NCBI GenBank assembly: GCA_965112735.1
Contig: OZ218951.1
Location: forward strand, 930,001 to 994,000
Direction: 5' to 3'
Source: Phaeosaccion multiseriatum
Taxonomy: Eukaryota; Ochrophyta, other classes
Length of the DNA: 64,000 nucleotides
Shown here: positions 44,301 to 56,300 of the stretch, piece after piece
How positions within the stretch are numbered: position 1 is the stretch's first letter
Layout: each line of letters starts with the position of its first letter
Notes under the pieces: model-generated
Told to the model about the DNA's origin: nothing
Databases searched by the model: none
What the model saw: only the letters and a program-made list of their open reading frames with translations
Position numbers and translations under genes: made by a program

Positions 44301-47300
44301 AGGCCGGTCGGGAGGGGTCCGAAGTACGCATCCTGGAGGCACACGGCACGGGAACCTCGCTAGGCGACCCCATCGAGATGAGCGCACTGAAGGCCACGTA
44401 CGGAAAGAACCGCAACGAGTCTTTCCCGCTGGTGGTGGGTGCGTTGAAGACCAACATCGGCCATCTGGAGGGTGCGGCGGGCGTTGCTGGGCTCATCAAG
44501 GCCGTCTTGATGCTGCAGCACCGCGCTGTGCCGGCCAACCTTCACCTCGAGAGCGTCAACCCGGAGCTGGACATGGACAGCTTCCACGTGCAGCTCCCAT
44601 CGAAGATGGTGGAGCTGGAGGACGAGGGAGAGGTGTTGGTGGGGGTGAGCTCGTTCGGAGCGGGGGGAACGAATGCACACGTGCTGCTGAAGAGCTATGG
44701 GGAGAAAAATGAGGGTGCGCCAGGCCCTAATGCCCATCAAGCAGAGCCTCCAGTGGCGTTTGTGTTCACCGGACAGGGCTCGCAGTACGTGGGCATGGGC
44801 AGGGAGCTGTACGAGAAGGAGGGCGTGTTCCGCGAGTGCGTGCAGCAGTGCAGTACGCTGCTCATGGAGCGGGCTTGGCTGGACAAGTCTGTGGTGGAGC
44901 TCATGTACCCTGCCGCCGCTGAGGACGGGGGGGAGGAGGAGGAGGAGGAGACTGCACAAGCGCTGCTGAAGGAGACACGCTACTGCCAGCCGTGCCTGTT
45001 TGTGCTGGAGTACGCCCTGTGTGAGCTGTGGAAGTCGGAGGGCGTGGAGCCGTCCATGGTGATGGGCCACAGCCTGGGCGAGGTGGTGGCGGCGTGCGTG
45101 GCCGGCGTCATATCGCTGGAGGACGGGCTGATGCTGTCCGCCAAGAGAGGAGCCGCCATGCAGGCCTGCCCCGAGGGCAAAGGAGTGATGTTCGCAGTAA
45201 GGGCAGGCAAGGAGGCGACTTTGGCAAGCATCGACGCTGCAGGGGGGGCAGGCGAGGTGGTGCTGGCGTCGTCGAATGGACCGAGCACGAGCGTGATCTC
45301 TGGAGCTCGCAGCGCTGTGGACAAGGTGGTGGAGAAGCTCACGGCGGATGGGGTGGGCTGCAAGGCCCTGGAGGTGCTGCACGCCTTCCACTCTCCTCTC
45401 ATGGAGCCCGCTGTACTTGCGCTGGAGGAGGTTCTGAGGCAGGTGTCATTGAGTGCCCCACGCATTCCCCTGGTGTCCAACGTGACGGGTGAGGTGGTGA
45501 GAGAGGAGGAGGTGACGCAGGCGACGTATTGGGTGCAACACATGCTGTCGCCAGTGCTGTTCGCGGAAGGCATCCATACGGTGGTGGAGCACTGGATGGG
45601 AGACGGGAGGGGGGCTGACCTGAGCATCGTTGAGGTGGGCCCCAGCCCTGTGCTGAGCAGTATGGGGGCCAAGTGCGAGCGTCGCGAGGGGCTGGTGTGG
45701 ATCGCTTCTCTCACGCGCGGGAAGAGCTCCGAGGATTCGTTTCGAGCAGCTCTGAGCACAGTGCAGCAGCCAGAGAGTAAGGGCGAGGAGCACATCCTGT
45801 TCCCAACGCGCAAAGCCTTTCCTTGGTACAAGCCTCCGCTGGCGTTTATACCAAGTGGTGAGGTGGTCCTGGAGGGAGACGGAATGCGGCTCGCCAGCCC
45901 CTTCCCCCCTCACCTCAAGGGCCTTCTCAAGGACCATGCCGTCAACAATGTGGTGATCATTCCGGGGGTGACGTACATTGAAGTGGGCGTCGTCGCTGCT
46001 CTAGGAGGAAGACAGCTTGGGGTGCAGCAGCAGGTAGTCCTGCAAGGAGCCAGCTTTGTGGTTCCACTGGAGATTGAGGGTTTCCAACAGGTCGGCACGG
46101 ACCAGGCGCAAGGCCGCCATACAATGGTTTGTGCGGGGATGAGTGCCCTTCACGCGCCAGATGGAAGCATGCAGTTCTTCGGAGGTGCCACGGGCGACAA
46201 GGGCACCACGGCTAGACTAAAGCACGTGTCTGTCACGGAGCGAAACACGGGGCGTGCTTCGCTGCACGTGGAATCCATTCGAGCTAGAGTTGGCGAGCAT
46301 GACGTATCGAGTGAGGTCTATAAGTCATTCGTAGACGCCGGCTTCCAGTATGGCCCCCGCTTTCAGCGGACTCGCCACATGTACGGCGGGGTCGGAGAGG
46401 TTCTGTCGGTCGTTTGTGCCATGGATGAGGAGCTGTGCGAGCCGTGGGAGATGAAGGGCTTTACTCTGCACCCCGCGGTGCTGGACAATGCTACCCATAC
46501 CATCATGCAAGCGCTGCCAAGGAAGCTGCTCAAGGAGGGGGGGGGCTCTCCATTCCTACCTGCTGGCTTTGACGAGGTGGTCGTTTCCGCCTCCATGACG
46601 GGAAAGAACGTGTGGGTGCACACGGTGCTGAGTGAGGTCCAGTCAGTGGCGGACAGCGCAAAGTTCGATGTGGTGATTGCAGACTTCGACAGCAAAGAGG
46701 TGCTCGTGGAGATGCGGGGCTTCCGCGTGCAGCGGGCGAGGGGCTTTGTGCGCGTCAGCCCCGTTCGTCGTGCAACGTACGCATTGGAGTGGCAGGTTGC
46801 TGAGCCCTCTGCACAGGAGGAGGCCCCTGGTAGCGATACTGACGCTACTGAGGCGGCGGCGCCACAGAAGTGGATGGTGGTGATTCCACAGGACGAGTGG
46901 GAGGAAGAGATTTCAATCATTGCTGCAGTGCGGCGCTGCGTTCCGGAGAACGTGCACGTACACACTCGATATGGGGGGATGGACGCCTCCTGGGATGATG
47001 GTGCTCTTCTTCTTGGACAGGAGGAGTGGGCTCGCGTCTTGTACGTGCTGATACCCGGAGCTGGCGAAGAAGACGCAGAAGGGGGCCAGCAAGCACGAGC
47101 GGCCTACGCCCTGATGACTCTACTCAGGAGCCTGTCCACTGCGTCGAGTGTGCCGCTGACGGTTTTGACGAGGGGTGTCCAAAGCGGCGAGGACTGGCGT
47201 GACAGTTGGGTGACTGGGCTGGTGCGGACTGCGAGGGTGGAGCACCCCTCCCTGCAGATTGGCGTGGTGGACCTGAGCGACAAGAAGGCCCAAGACAGCG

Positions 47301-50300
47301 AGGTTGCCTTAGGTTTGGCCTTCCCTGCCAAGACAGAAGATGTTTGGGTACACGATGGTCAGTGCTGGGCCCCTCAGCTCATACGTCAGCCCCTGCAGCT
47401 TCCCTTCTCACTTGACTTGAAGGCAAGAGGCAGCATCGCCACTGCCTTTTCCCTTTGCGATGATGTTGATGTTGGCAAGCATCGGCCTCTCGACCCGACT
47501 GGCAGCTATGTGGAGGTGGCGGTGAGGGCCGTGGGGCTTAACTTCTGGGACGTGCTGAATGTGCTGGACATGTATCCTGGCGACCCTGGAGATCCTTGTT
47601 CCGAGTTCGCCGGGGAGGTGATCAGAACAGGAGGCAGCTCGCGCTTCCGTGTCGGTGATAAAGTATATGGCTTCGCGGACGGAGGATGTTTGCGCAGCCA
47701 TCTGGTGACGGAGGACGCGTGCCTGGCCGTGATGCCGGCGGCGCTGAGCTTCGAGCAGGCCGCTGCACTTCCCACCGTGTACTTGACGGTAGTGAAGGCC
47801 TTCCACGACCTCAAGGCTGGAGAGAAGGTGTTGATTCACGCCGCATCGGGCGGTGTGGGCCTTGCCGCTGTTCAGTACGCTCAGCGGGTCGGCGCAGAGG
47901 TGTACGCTACTGCCGGTGCTGCTGTGAAGCATGACTTCCTCCGGAGCTTGGGAGTGGAGCACATTGCGTCATCGCGAGACGCAGAGGCGTTCATGCAGTC
48001 CATGGGCGAGATGAAGGTGGACGTGGTGCTCAACTCTCTGAGTGAAGACTACATTCCCTTCTCATTGGACGTGCTAAGCGACGGTGGTACATTTGTTGAG
48101 ATTGGCAAGCGAGGCGTGTGGAGTCACGAGCAGATGCGCACCGCCCGGCCCGATGTGAGGTACGAGCTACTGACACTGGATAGCATGATTGAGGCTGACT
48201 TCTTAGCTCATGAGCCGGGCTGGATCAGTGGCGGGCTGCAGCATCTTGCTGGAGACTGCATGTCTGGGAATGTGAAGCCCTTACGGACCATGCCATTTGA
48301 CATGAGGGAGGATACTCAGAAGGCCATGGCACTCATGAGCCAAGCGAAGCACATCGGCAAGGTGGTACTAACCAACCCCTTGTATGGTGTACCAGTGGTG
48401 TCCGATGGCACGTACGTCATCAGCGGCGGTCTGGGGGCTCTCGGCCTCGTCACGGCCCAGCACCTCGCGTCGAGGGGCGCTCGTCACTTGGTGCTGCTGT
48501 CGAGGAGTGGGAAGATCGCCAATAGCATGACTGAACAGTGGCAGCAGCTTCAAAATATCGTAGAGCTGACTATCCATACTCCTACTTGCGATGTTGCTGA
48601 CGCTGATGCGCTTCGGACTTGCCTGGAAGGCGTGCTGCCTCTGCTCCCCCCTGTACGCCGTGTGGTGCATGCTGCCGGGGTGCTGGATGATAAGCTGCTG
48701 GGAGAGCAGACGGTGGAGAGCATGATGAACGTCTTCCGACCCAAGGTGCAGGGGGCGGTGAACTTACACGAGCTCTCGTTGGCGTGGCCGAAGGAGGAGG
48801 GGCGCTCTCCCGGCCTTGATTTTTTCTTGTGTTTCACATCCATGGCCGGAGTACTGGGCAACGCTGGACAGGCCAACTACGCTGCGGCGAATGCGGCTGT
48901 GGACGGGCTGATGCGGCACAGGCGACACCTCGGGCTTGCAGGGACATCATTGCAGTGGGGGCCGTGGGCTGACGTTGGTATGGCCGCCCAACTCGATATC
49001 GTTCAAAAGCAGTTGGAGCTTGCGGGTGTGGGCACGGTGTCAGCTGAGCTGGGCATGGCTGCCTTAGATGCCGCTGCGATGTCGTCAGCGTCCGTGGGTG
49101 ATGTGGCTGTCCTGCCTGGCATGGACTGGGGCAAGTTTGCAGGCAGCTTGGGGGTGTCCAGTAGATCGCCCCTGCTGTCAGGGCTTGTCTCAGCAGCAAC
49201 AGGCGCGTCCAGCAACACCAAACTCAACAATGAAGTGCGAGAGGCGCTCTTGAGACTGCCCCCTGGTGAACGACAGCAATCCGTGCGATTGGCGGTGCTT
49301 GATATGGCCAAGGACCTCCTTGGGGATGGTGCCGAAGAGCTGGACGAGAACACTCCTTTGATGGAAGCAGGTCTTGACTCTTTGTCAACAGTGGAGCTGC
49401 GCGGCCAGCTGCAGGCTCGCTTCGGGGTTGTGGTGACCACTGATGTGCTCTTCGCGTATCCCACGGTAGCGGCGCTGGCAGTGTGGATCGAAGCGGAGGT
49501 GCTTGGAGAGATAGAGGAACCCTCTGGCAGTGGCTCTGCGGCAATCGATGCTGAAGCGCACCGCACTGACTCAAGGGCGCCGCTGGCCGTCGTCGGTGTC
49601 GCCTGTCGCTTCCCTGGAGGGGTTAAGAACCCCGAGGACTTCTGGGCTATGCTCTGTGCAGGGACAGACTGTATTGGAGCCAGCCCTCTTGGTCGCTGGG
49701 CCGAGGAGGGTCAGAAGCAGTGGCAAGGGGGCTTCATTGATGGAGTGGAGGCTTTTGACAACACCTTCTTCGGCATCTCTGCGGCCGAGGCGGGTGCCAT
49801 GGACCCTCATCAGCGCGTCATGCTGGAGGTGGGGTACGAGGCTCTGCACAGGGCGGGATACCGCAAGGATACACTACATGGTAGCAACACCGGTGTGTTC
49901 GTGGGTGCGTCCGGCAGCGACTGGAGCTCAATGGTAGACGATTCGAACAAGGGTGCGTACTCCGGGCTGGGCATATCCAATGCGAGTCTGGCAAATCGGA
50001 TGTCTTACGTGCTGGGCCTCGGAGGGCCGAGCATGACTGTCGACACGTTGTGCTCGTCGTCTTTCGTGGCACTGGAAGGGGCCTGCAGCAGCTTGCGGCT
50101 GGGCAAGTGTGACATCGCCTTGGTGGGAGGCGTCAACTTGCTGCTGGGTACACAGTCGTTCGAGACCGTCGCCGAAGCAGGTTTCCTGAGTCCTGACTGG
50201 TAAGTGCGTGTCTCTTCTGTGTGGGTGGGAGCTTGTTCTTGGGGCCACTATGAGAGCGAGATCAAAAGGCCCAAGCTGTCTGAAAGGCCCCTGTTGCGGA

Positions 50301-53300
50301 TGGATTACCTCTTGTCTGTTCTTCACTTTTGCTAACCCTCAATTCCTCATGGTCAGGCGCTGCAAGACGTTCGACGCTGCGGCCAACGGTTATGTTCGAG
50401 GTGAGGGCTGCGGCGCCGTGGTGCTGAAGCGACTGGACGATGCACAGACCAATGGCGACCACATCCTTGCTGTCGTCAATGGCTGTGCTACGAACCACAA
50501 CGGGAGAAGTTTGCGCTACACTGCCCCGAGCCCTTCTGCTCAGCAGCGTCTGGTGGAGCAGGCACTGGCGGAGGCCGGCTTGAGCGGTCTGGAGATTGAT
50601 TACGTGGAGGCACACGGCACCGGGACTTCTCTCGGCGACCCCATCGAGATGAGTGCTTTGAGAGCCGTGTATGGCCATGGCCGCGAGGAAGCTCGGCCCC
50701 TGGTGGTTGGGGCGGTGAAGACTAATATCGGGCATCTAGAGGCTGCGTCCGGAATCGCTGGCCTCATCAAAGCTCTGCTGGTCCTTCAGCATGGATCTGC
50801 TCCCCCCAATCTCCACATGAAGAAGCTCAATCCGGAGCTTTGTTTGGATGGTTTTCCGGTGACTTTGCCGTCTGCCATGGTGCCACTAAGTGCCAGGGAT
50901 GGGGAGAGGCGTACTGCTGGTGTCAGCTCCTTCGGTGCGGGAGGAGCCAACGCCCATGTGGTGCTCAGCAGCTTCGGACCGACTCTAGTAGAGGAGAGCG
51001 AGAGCGGAGCCTTGCTGCAGCTTGATGTGCAGCAAAGCAAGAAGAGATCGCCGGTGACGTTCTTGTTCACTGGACAGGGCTCGCAGTACGTGGGCATGGG
51101 CAGAGAGCTGTACGAGAAGGAGGGCGTGTTCCGCGAGTGCGTGCAGCAGTGCAGTACGCTGCTCATGGAGCGGGCTTGGCTGGACAAGTCTGTGGTGGAG
51201 CTCATGTACCCTGCCGCCGCTGAGGACGGGGGGGAGGAGGAGGAGGAGGAGACTGCACAAGCGCTGCTGAAGGAGACACGCTACTGCCAGCCGTGCCTGT
51301 TTGTGCTGGAGTACGCCCTGTGTGAGCTGTGGAAGTCGGAGGGCGTGGAGCCGTCCATGGTGATGGGCCACAGCCTGGGCGAGGTGGTGGCGGCGTGCGT
51401 GGCCGGCGTCATATCGCTGGAGGATGGACTGATGCTGTCCGCCAAGAGAGGAGCCGCCATGCAGGCCTGCCCCGAGGGCAAAGGAGTGATGTTCGCAGTA
51501 AGGGCAGGCAAGGAGGCGACTCTGGCGAGCATTGACGCTGCAGGAGGAGCAGGCGAGGTGGTGCTGGCGTCGTCGAATGGACCGAGCGCGAGCGTGATCT
51601 CTGGAGCTCGCAGCGCTGTGGACAGGGTGGTGGAGAAGCTCACGGCGGATGGGGTGGGCTGCAAGGCCCTGGAGGTGCCGCACGCCTTCCACTCCCCTCT
51701 GATGGAGCCCGCTGTACGTGCGCTGGAGGAGGTTCTGAGGCAGGTGTCCTTCAGCGCCCCACGCATTCCCCTGGTGTCCAACGTGACGGGTGAGGTGGTG
51801 AGAGAGGAGGAGGTGACGCAGGCGAAGTATTGGGTGCAACACATGCTGTCGCCAGTGCTGTTCGCGGAAGGCATCCATACGGTGGTGGAGCACTGGATGG
51901 GAGACGGGAGGGGGGCTGACCTGAGCATCGTTGAGGTGGGCCCCAGCCCTGTGCTGAGCAGTATGGGGGCCAAGTGCGAGCGTCGCGAAGGGCTGGTGTG
52001 GATCTCTTCTCTCACGCGCGGGAAGAGCTCCGAGAATTCGTTTCGAGCAGCTCTGAGCACAGTGCAGCAGCCAGAGAGTAAGGGCGAGGAGCACATCCTG
52101 TTCCCAACGCGCAAAGCCTTTCCTTGGTACACAGCGCGAGCCACAGCAGCACCTCAGCCGCAGAGTGAAGCTGAGCAGGGCCCGCTCTATGTTGTTGAGT
52201 GGGAGGCGGTGGAGGTGCCCACGGCTTCGCAGCAGGCTTCGCTGACCGGCCGCCTTCCATGGCTCGTCGTGATTCCCCAGGCAGCTGAAGAGCAGCACGC
52301 TTCGAACAACCACAGATCCTTGGAAGCTGTCCGAAGCGCAGCGACAGCAAGTGGTGTAGAGGTGCACGTGGTGGAGGCGGTCGGTTCAGACGCGCAGCCC
52401 CGTGGGGCCCATCTCTTCTACTTGACGTCAGCATCGGGCTCTGCCACCGATGGGGCAATCCACTTTGTGCAAACTGTACAGAGCTTAGACGGGGACGCGG
52501 CAGTGATGCCGATCACGGTGGTGACAACGGGTGTGTACAGCGGTGCTGGTTGGCAGGACAGCTGGGCCGTGGGACTGGTGAGAAGCGTACGCCTGGAGCG
52601 GGGCGACCTCGATGTGAACCACATCGACCTTGAGTATGCCATGTATCCACAGTCTGAGGATGCTCGACCTAGAGTAGAGAACATGGAAGCCCAAGCTGTC
52701 TCCCAGGCTGTGACGCTGGCTGCAGGAGCCCGCGACGGCGGCCGAGGCGTTGACCTGCTGGTTCGAGAGAGTGAGCTCCTCGCTCCGAGGCTCGTGCCCA
52801 GCACACTCCATCTGACATCGGCAGGAGTCGATCGCTTCACGTGCAGAGAGGATGGGACCTACCTGATCAGCGGTGGTCTGGGGGGGCTGGGCCTGGTGAC
52901 GGCGAATCACTTGGTCTCCCAGGGCGCTCGACACCTGCTCCTCCTGTCTCGAAGCGGCCGGGCGGCGGAAGAAGTTTCAGAGCTGTGGCAGGCCCTGCAG
53001 AGTATGGAGAGTGTCACCGCTGTGGCCGTGACCTGCGATGTGTCCGACATGAGCCAGCTTCGAGATGCTGTAGCCAGCGCTTTAGTGGGCCTGCCTCATG
53101 TTCGGGGCGTGGTCCACGCAGCGGGGGTGAATGGCGCAAAGAGAATGTTGTCGGGCGAGACGGAAGAGAACGTGCGAAATGTCTTTGCCGCCAAGGTCCA
53201 GGGAGGTTGGAATCTCCACGCGCTGTGCCTTGAGTGGGCGGCGAGCGGCAGGAAGGAGATCGACTTCTTCGCATCGTACTCATCGACCTCCGCTTTGCTT

Positions 53301-56300
53301 GGCTTGTCCAATCAGAGCGCCTATGCCGGGGCCAACGCTGCTTTGGACGGGCTGATGCGCTACCGCCGACGCCAGCTTGGCCTTCCTGCTTCCAACGTTC
53401 AGTGGGGCCCATGGGGCGACGTAGGTATGGCGGTGCGGCTTGAAATGGTGTCGAAAGCTGCGGAGATGGCCGGAGTGGGCCTGATCTCATCGGCGCTGGG
53501 TATGAAGGCTCTGGAAGCCGTTCTTGCAAGTCAAGCGCAAGCCAACGGGCAGGAGGTGGCTGTCATGCCGGCCATGAGGTGGGGCAGATTTCGAGCGAGC
53601 TTGGACCCGGTGCTCAGCGATTTCCTCGGGCAGTTGACGGACCGCTGGGAAAGTGGTGAGGCGACAAAGTGCTACAGCGTCAATGCCGAGGTGCGGGAGG
53701 AGCTCCTGCACTTGCCGGAGTCCGCACGGCGGGAGAGGATCGAGCAAGTCCTGACGGACATGGTGGTCGAGTGCGTTGGCGAGGACTTGATCATTACATC
53801 TACAATGCCTTTGATGGAAGCCGGACTCGATTCGATGGCGGCCGTGGAGTTTGGCAAGCGAATCGAGGCCTGGTGTGGTGTCACCATGTCGAGCGGCGCC
53901 TTCTTTACGTATCCATCAGTGTCTGCAATGGCTTCATGGATCGAAGAGGAAGTGCTGGGAGCGGACTCGGGGCCGCTGAGTGAGCCTGATGATCAAGCAA
54001 CAGGTCTTTCGCACTACTCCTTGGATGCTGACGCCCCCGCGGCTTACCAGCAGGAGCACATGTACCTTTCGGACGTAGCACTGCGGACGACTGCCCCTGG
54101 CGGGCAGAGCGCGTACAATCTCCCAGTGGTGCTGCCGCTGCCAGTCTCGCTGATCTCCGGACGAACATCCGCTGAAATTGTGGACATGATAGCACAAGTG
54201 TTAGGCAGTATAGTGGAGCGACATGACGTGCTCCGGACGGCGCTTGAGTGGACAAAGCAGGGCTCTCTGAGGCAGGTACAGCTTGGAACTACGGCAACCG
54301 CGGTAGTGTCAGCTTGTCTCTCTTCTGCCGTGGCCAGCAGTGCTGGGGCGGCTCGGAGCCTGATCGAGGCTGATATCGCTCGTACATTCGATTTGGAGCG
54401 GAGCCAGCCTCTATGGCGTACGTTGGTCGTACACCTCCCGCAGCAGAGCGGAGTGGAGGAGCAGTATGCCGCGGTATCTACTTTCCATCATTGCATCTTT
54501 GATGGTGTATCCTACTTGCTCTTCCAGGGCGAGTTCAAGGCCACATGCGCAGCTGCCATGGCGGGGAGAGGCATTGCACAAGACCTACCGGCTCTGCCCT
54601 TCAGCTTCGCGGACTACTCCAGGTGGCAACGAGCTCGGCTGGACGGCGAAGGTCGTATTGAGGAGCTGCTTGAATACTGGCAGGGTCAACTGGCTGGTAC
54701 CAGTCCACTGCAGCTGCCTCTCCATCAGCCACATGCCCAAAAGGGCCTCAGTGGAGAAATGGTGCATGAAGATATCAGTGTGGGAGGGAGTGGGAGGGTG
54801 AAGTTGGTGCTACCCAATGCAGTGGTGGTCAAGCTAAGTAAACTGTGTGCGGATAGCTCCGCCACGCTGTTTGTGGGGCTCATGGGCGCGTTCCAAGTGC
54901 TGCTGGCTCGTGTGTGCGGAGCGGAGGATGTGGTGGTGGGCACTGCTCACTTCGGAAGAGACTTGGCGCAAGGCTTGGAGGGCGTGCTGGGATGCTTCGT
55001 CAACACCCTCGCGTTCCGTCTGGGCCTGGGAGGAAGCCCCAGCTTTCGAGAGGTGCTGCTTCGCGTACAGGTCGCGTATCTGGGTGCCATGAAGCATGCC
55101 GAGGCGCCATTCCACAAGGTGGTGGAGCGGGCCCAGCTGGGCAGAGATGATCGTGGCAAGGCGCTGCAGGCCTTCTTTGTACTGCAGGAGGCGGGTTTGG
55201 ATACTTTGAAGAATCAGGAGGCGGGAGTTGATACTTGGAAGAATAATGCGACTGACATCGAGCTATGTCTTGTGCGCAGCACGGACAGTGCGTCGGACAT
55301 GCACGGCAGCCTGTGCTACAATGCGGCGGTGCTCGACCAGGCCACAGTGGAGACCCTGGCGCGGAGCTTCCTGGCGCTGCTGAAGAGTGCAGTGGGCAGG
55401 CCGGGCGAGAGCGTGTGGAAGCTGAATCTCTTGGCACACGAGGACCGTGTGAAGGTGGTGGAGACGTTGAGCGGCGCTGCACTGGTGGCGGGGGATGGCA
55501 ATGGAGACGAGGAGGGAGGTGCAGAGGAAGCATCGCCACCACCGCCCCTCCTGCACGCGGCTTTCGAAGAGATGGCCTCTCGCAGTCCGGAGCAGGAAGC
55601 CCTGCACGAGTATGAGACGGGTCGGGTGATGAGCTACGGGGAGCTCAATGGGCATGCGAATGCGGTGGCATGCATGCTGCAGGGGAGGGGCATGGGGCCG
55701 GAGTGCCTGGTGGGGGTGCTGATTGCTGGGGACTGCGTGGAGGCGGTTGTGGCAGTGCTGGGCGTGCTCAAGGCCGGGGCGGCGTACGTGCCCCTGGATC
55801 CCGAGCATCCCGACGATAGGCTGGCGACTATCGCACAAGACGCCGGGCTGAGCATCGTTCTGACAGCAGCAACTGGGGCGGACCATGTGGAACAAGGCCT
55901 CCCCACAGGCGATAGGTCGGCTCGCACCGTCGGAGGCGCGAGCTGTGTGGATGTGAGGGCCATGATGCAGCTCGAGGCGGCTGCTACGACAGTCTCTGAG
56001 GTGGAGTGTAAGGCCGTCTATAACAATGTGGCGTATGTGATACACACTTCTGGAAGCACCGGGCGACCGAAGGGTGTGGTGGTCGAGCATAGAAACACGG
56101 CCAGCTTCATGGCGACGCTCTACCAGACGCAATTGAGCACCATAGACCCTTCGTCACGGGTGCTGCTGAGCAGCGCTTTGACTTTCGACGTGTCGGTGGC
56201 GGTGATCTTCGGGGCTCTGTCATGCGGGGCGACGCTCTGCCTGGTACAAAGGCTCTCCATGTTGAGCGAGCTGCCAGAGGTTGTGCGCTCGCTTGGGGTG

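Noticed and set aside
50985-52367. 460-codon minus-strand open frame (also 343 codons at 44360-45391)
   Set aside because: These are antisense shadows of the AT domains. They recur wherever the AT cassette recurs and have His/Arg-rich composition typical of reverse-frame reading of GC-rich coding DNA.
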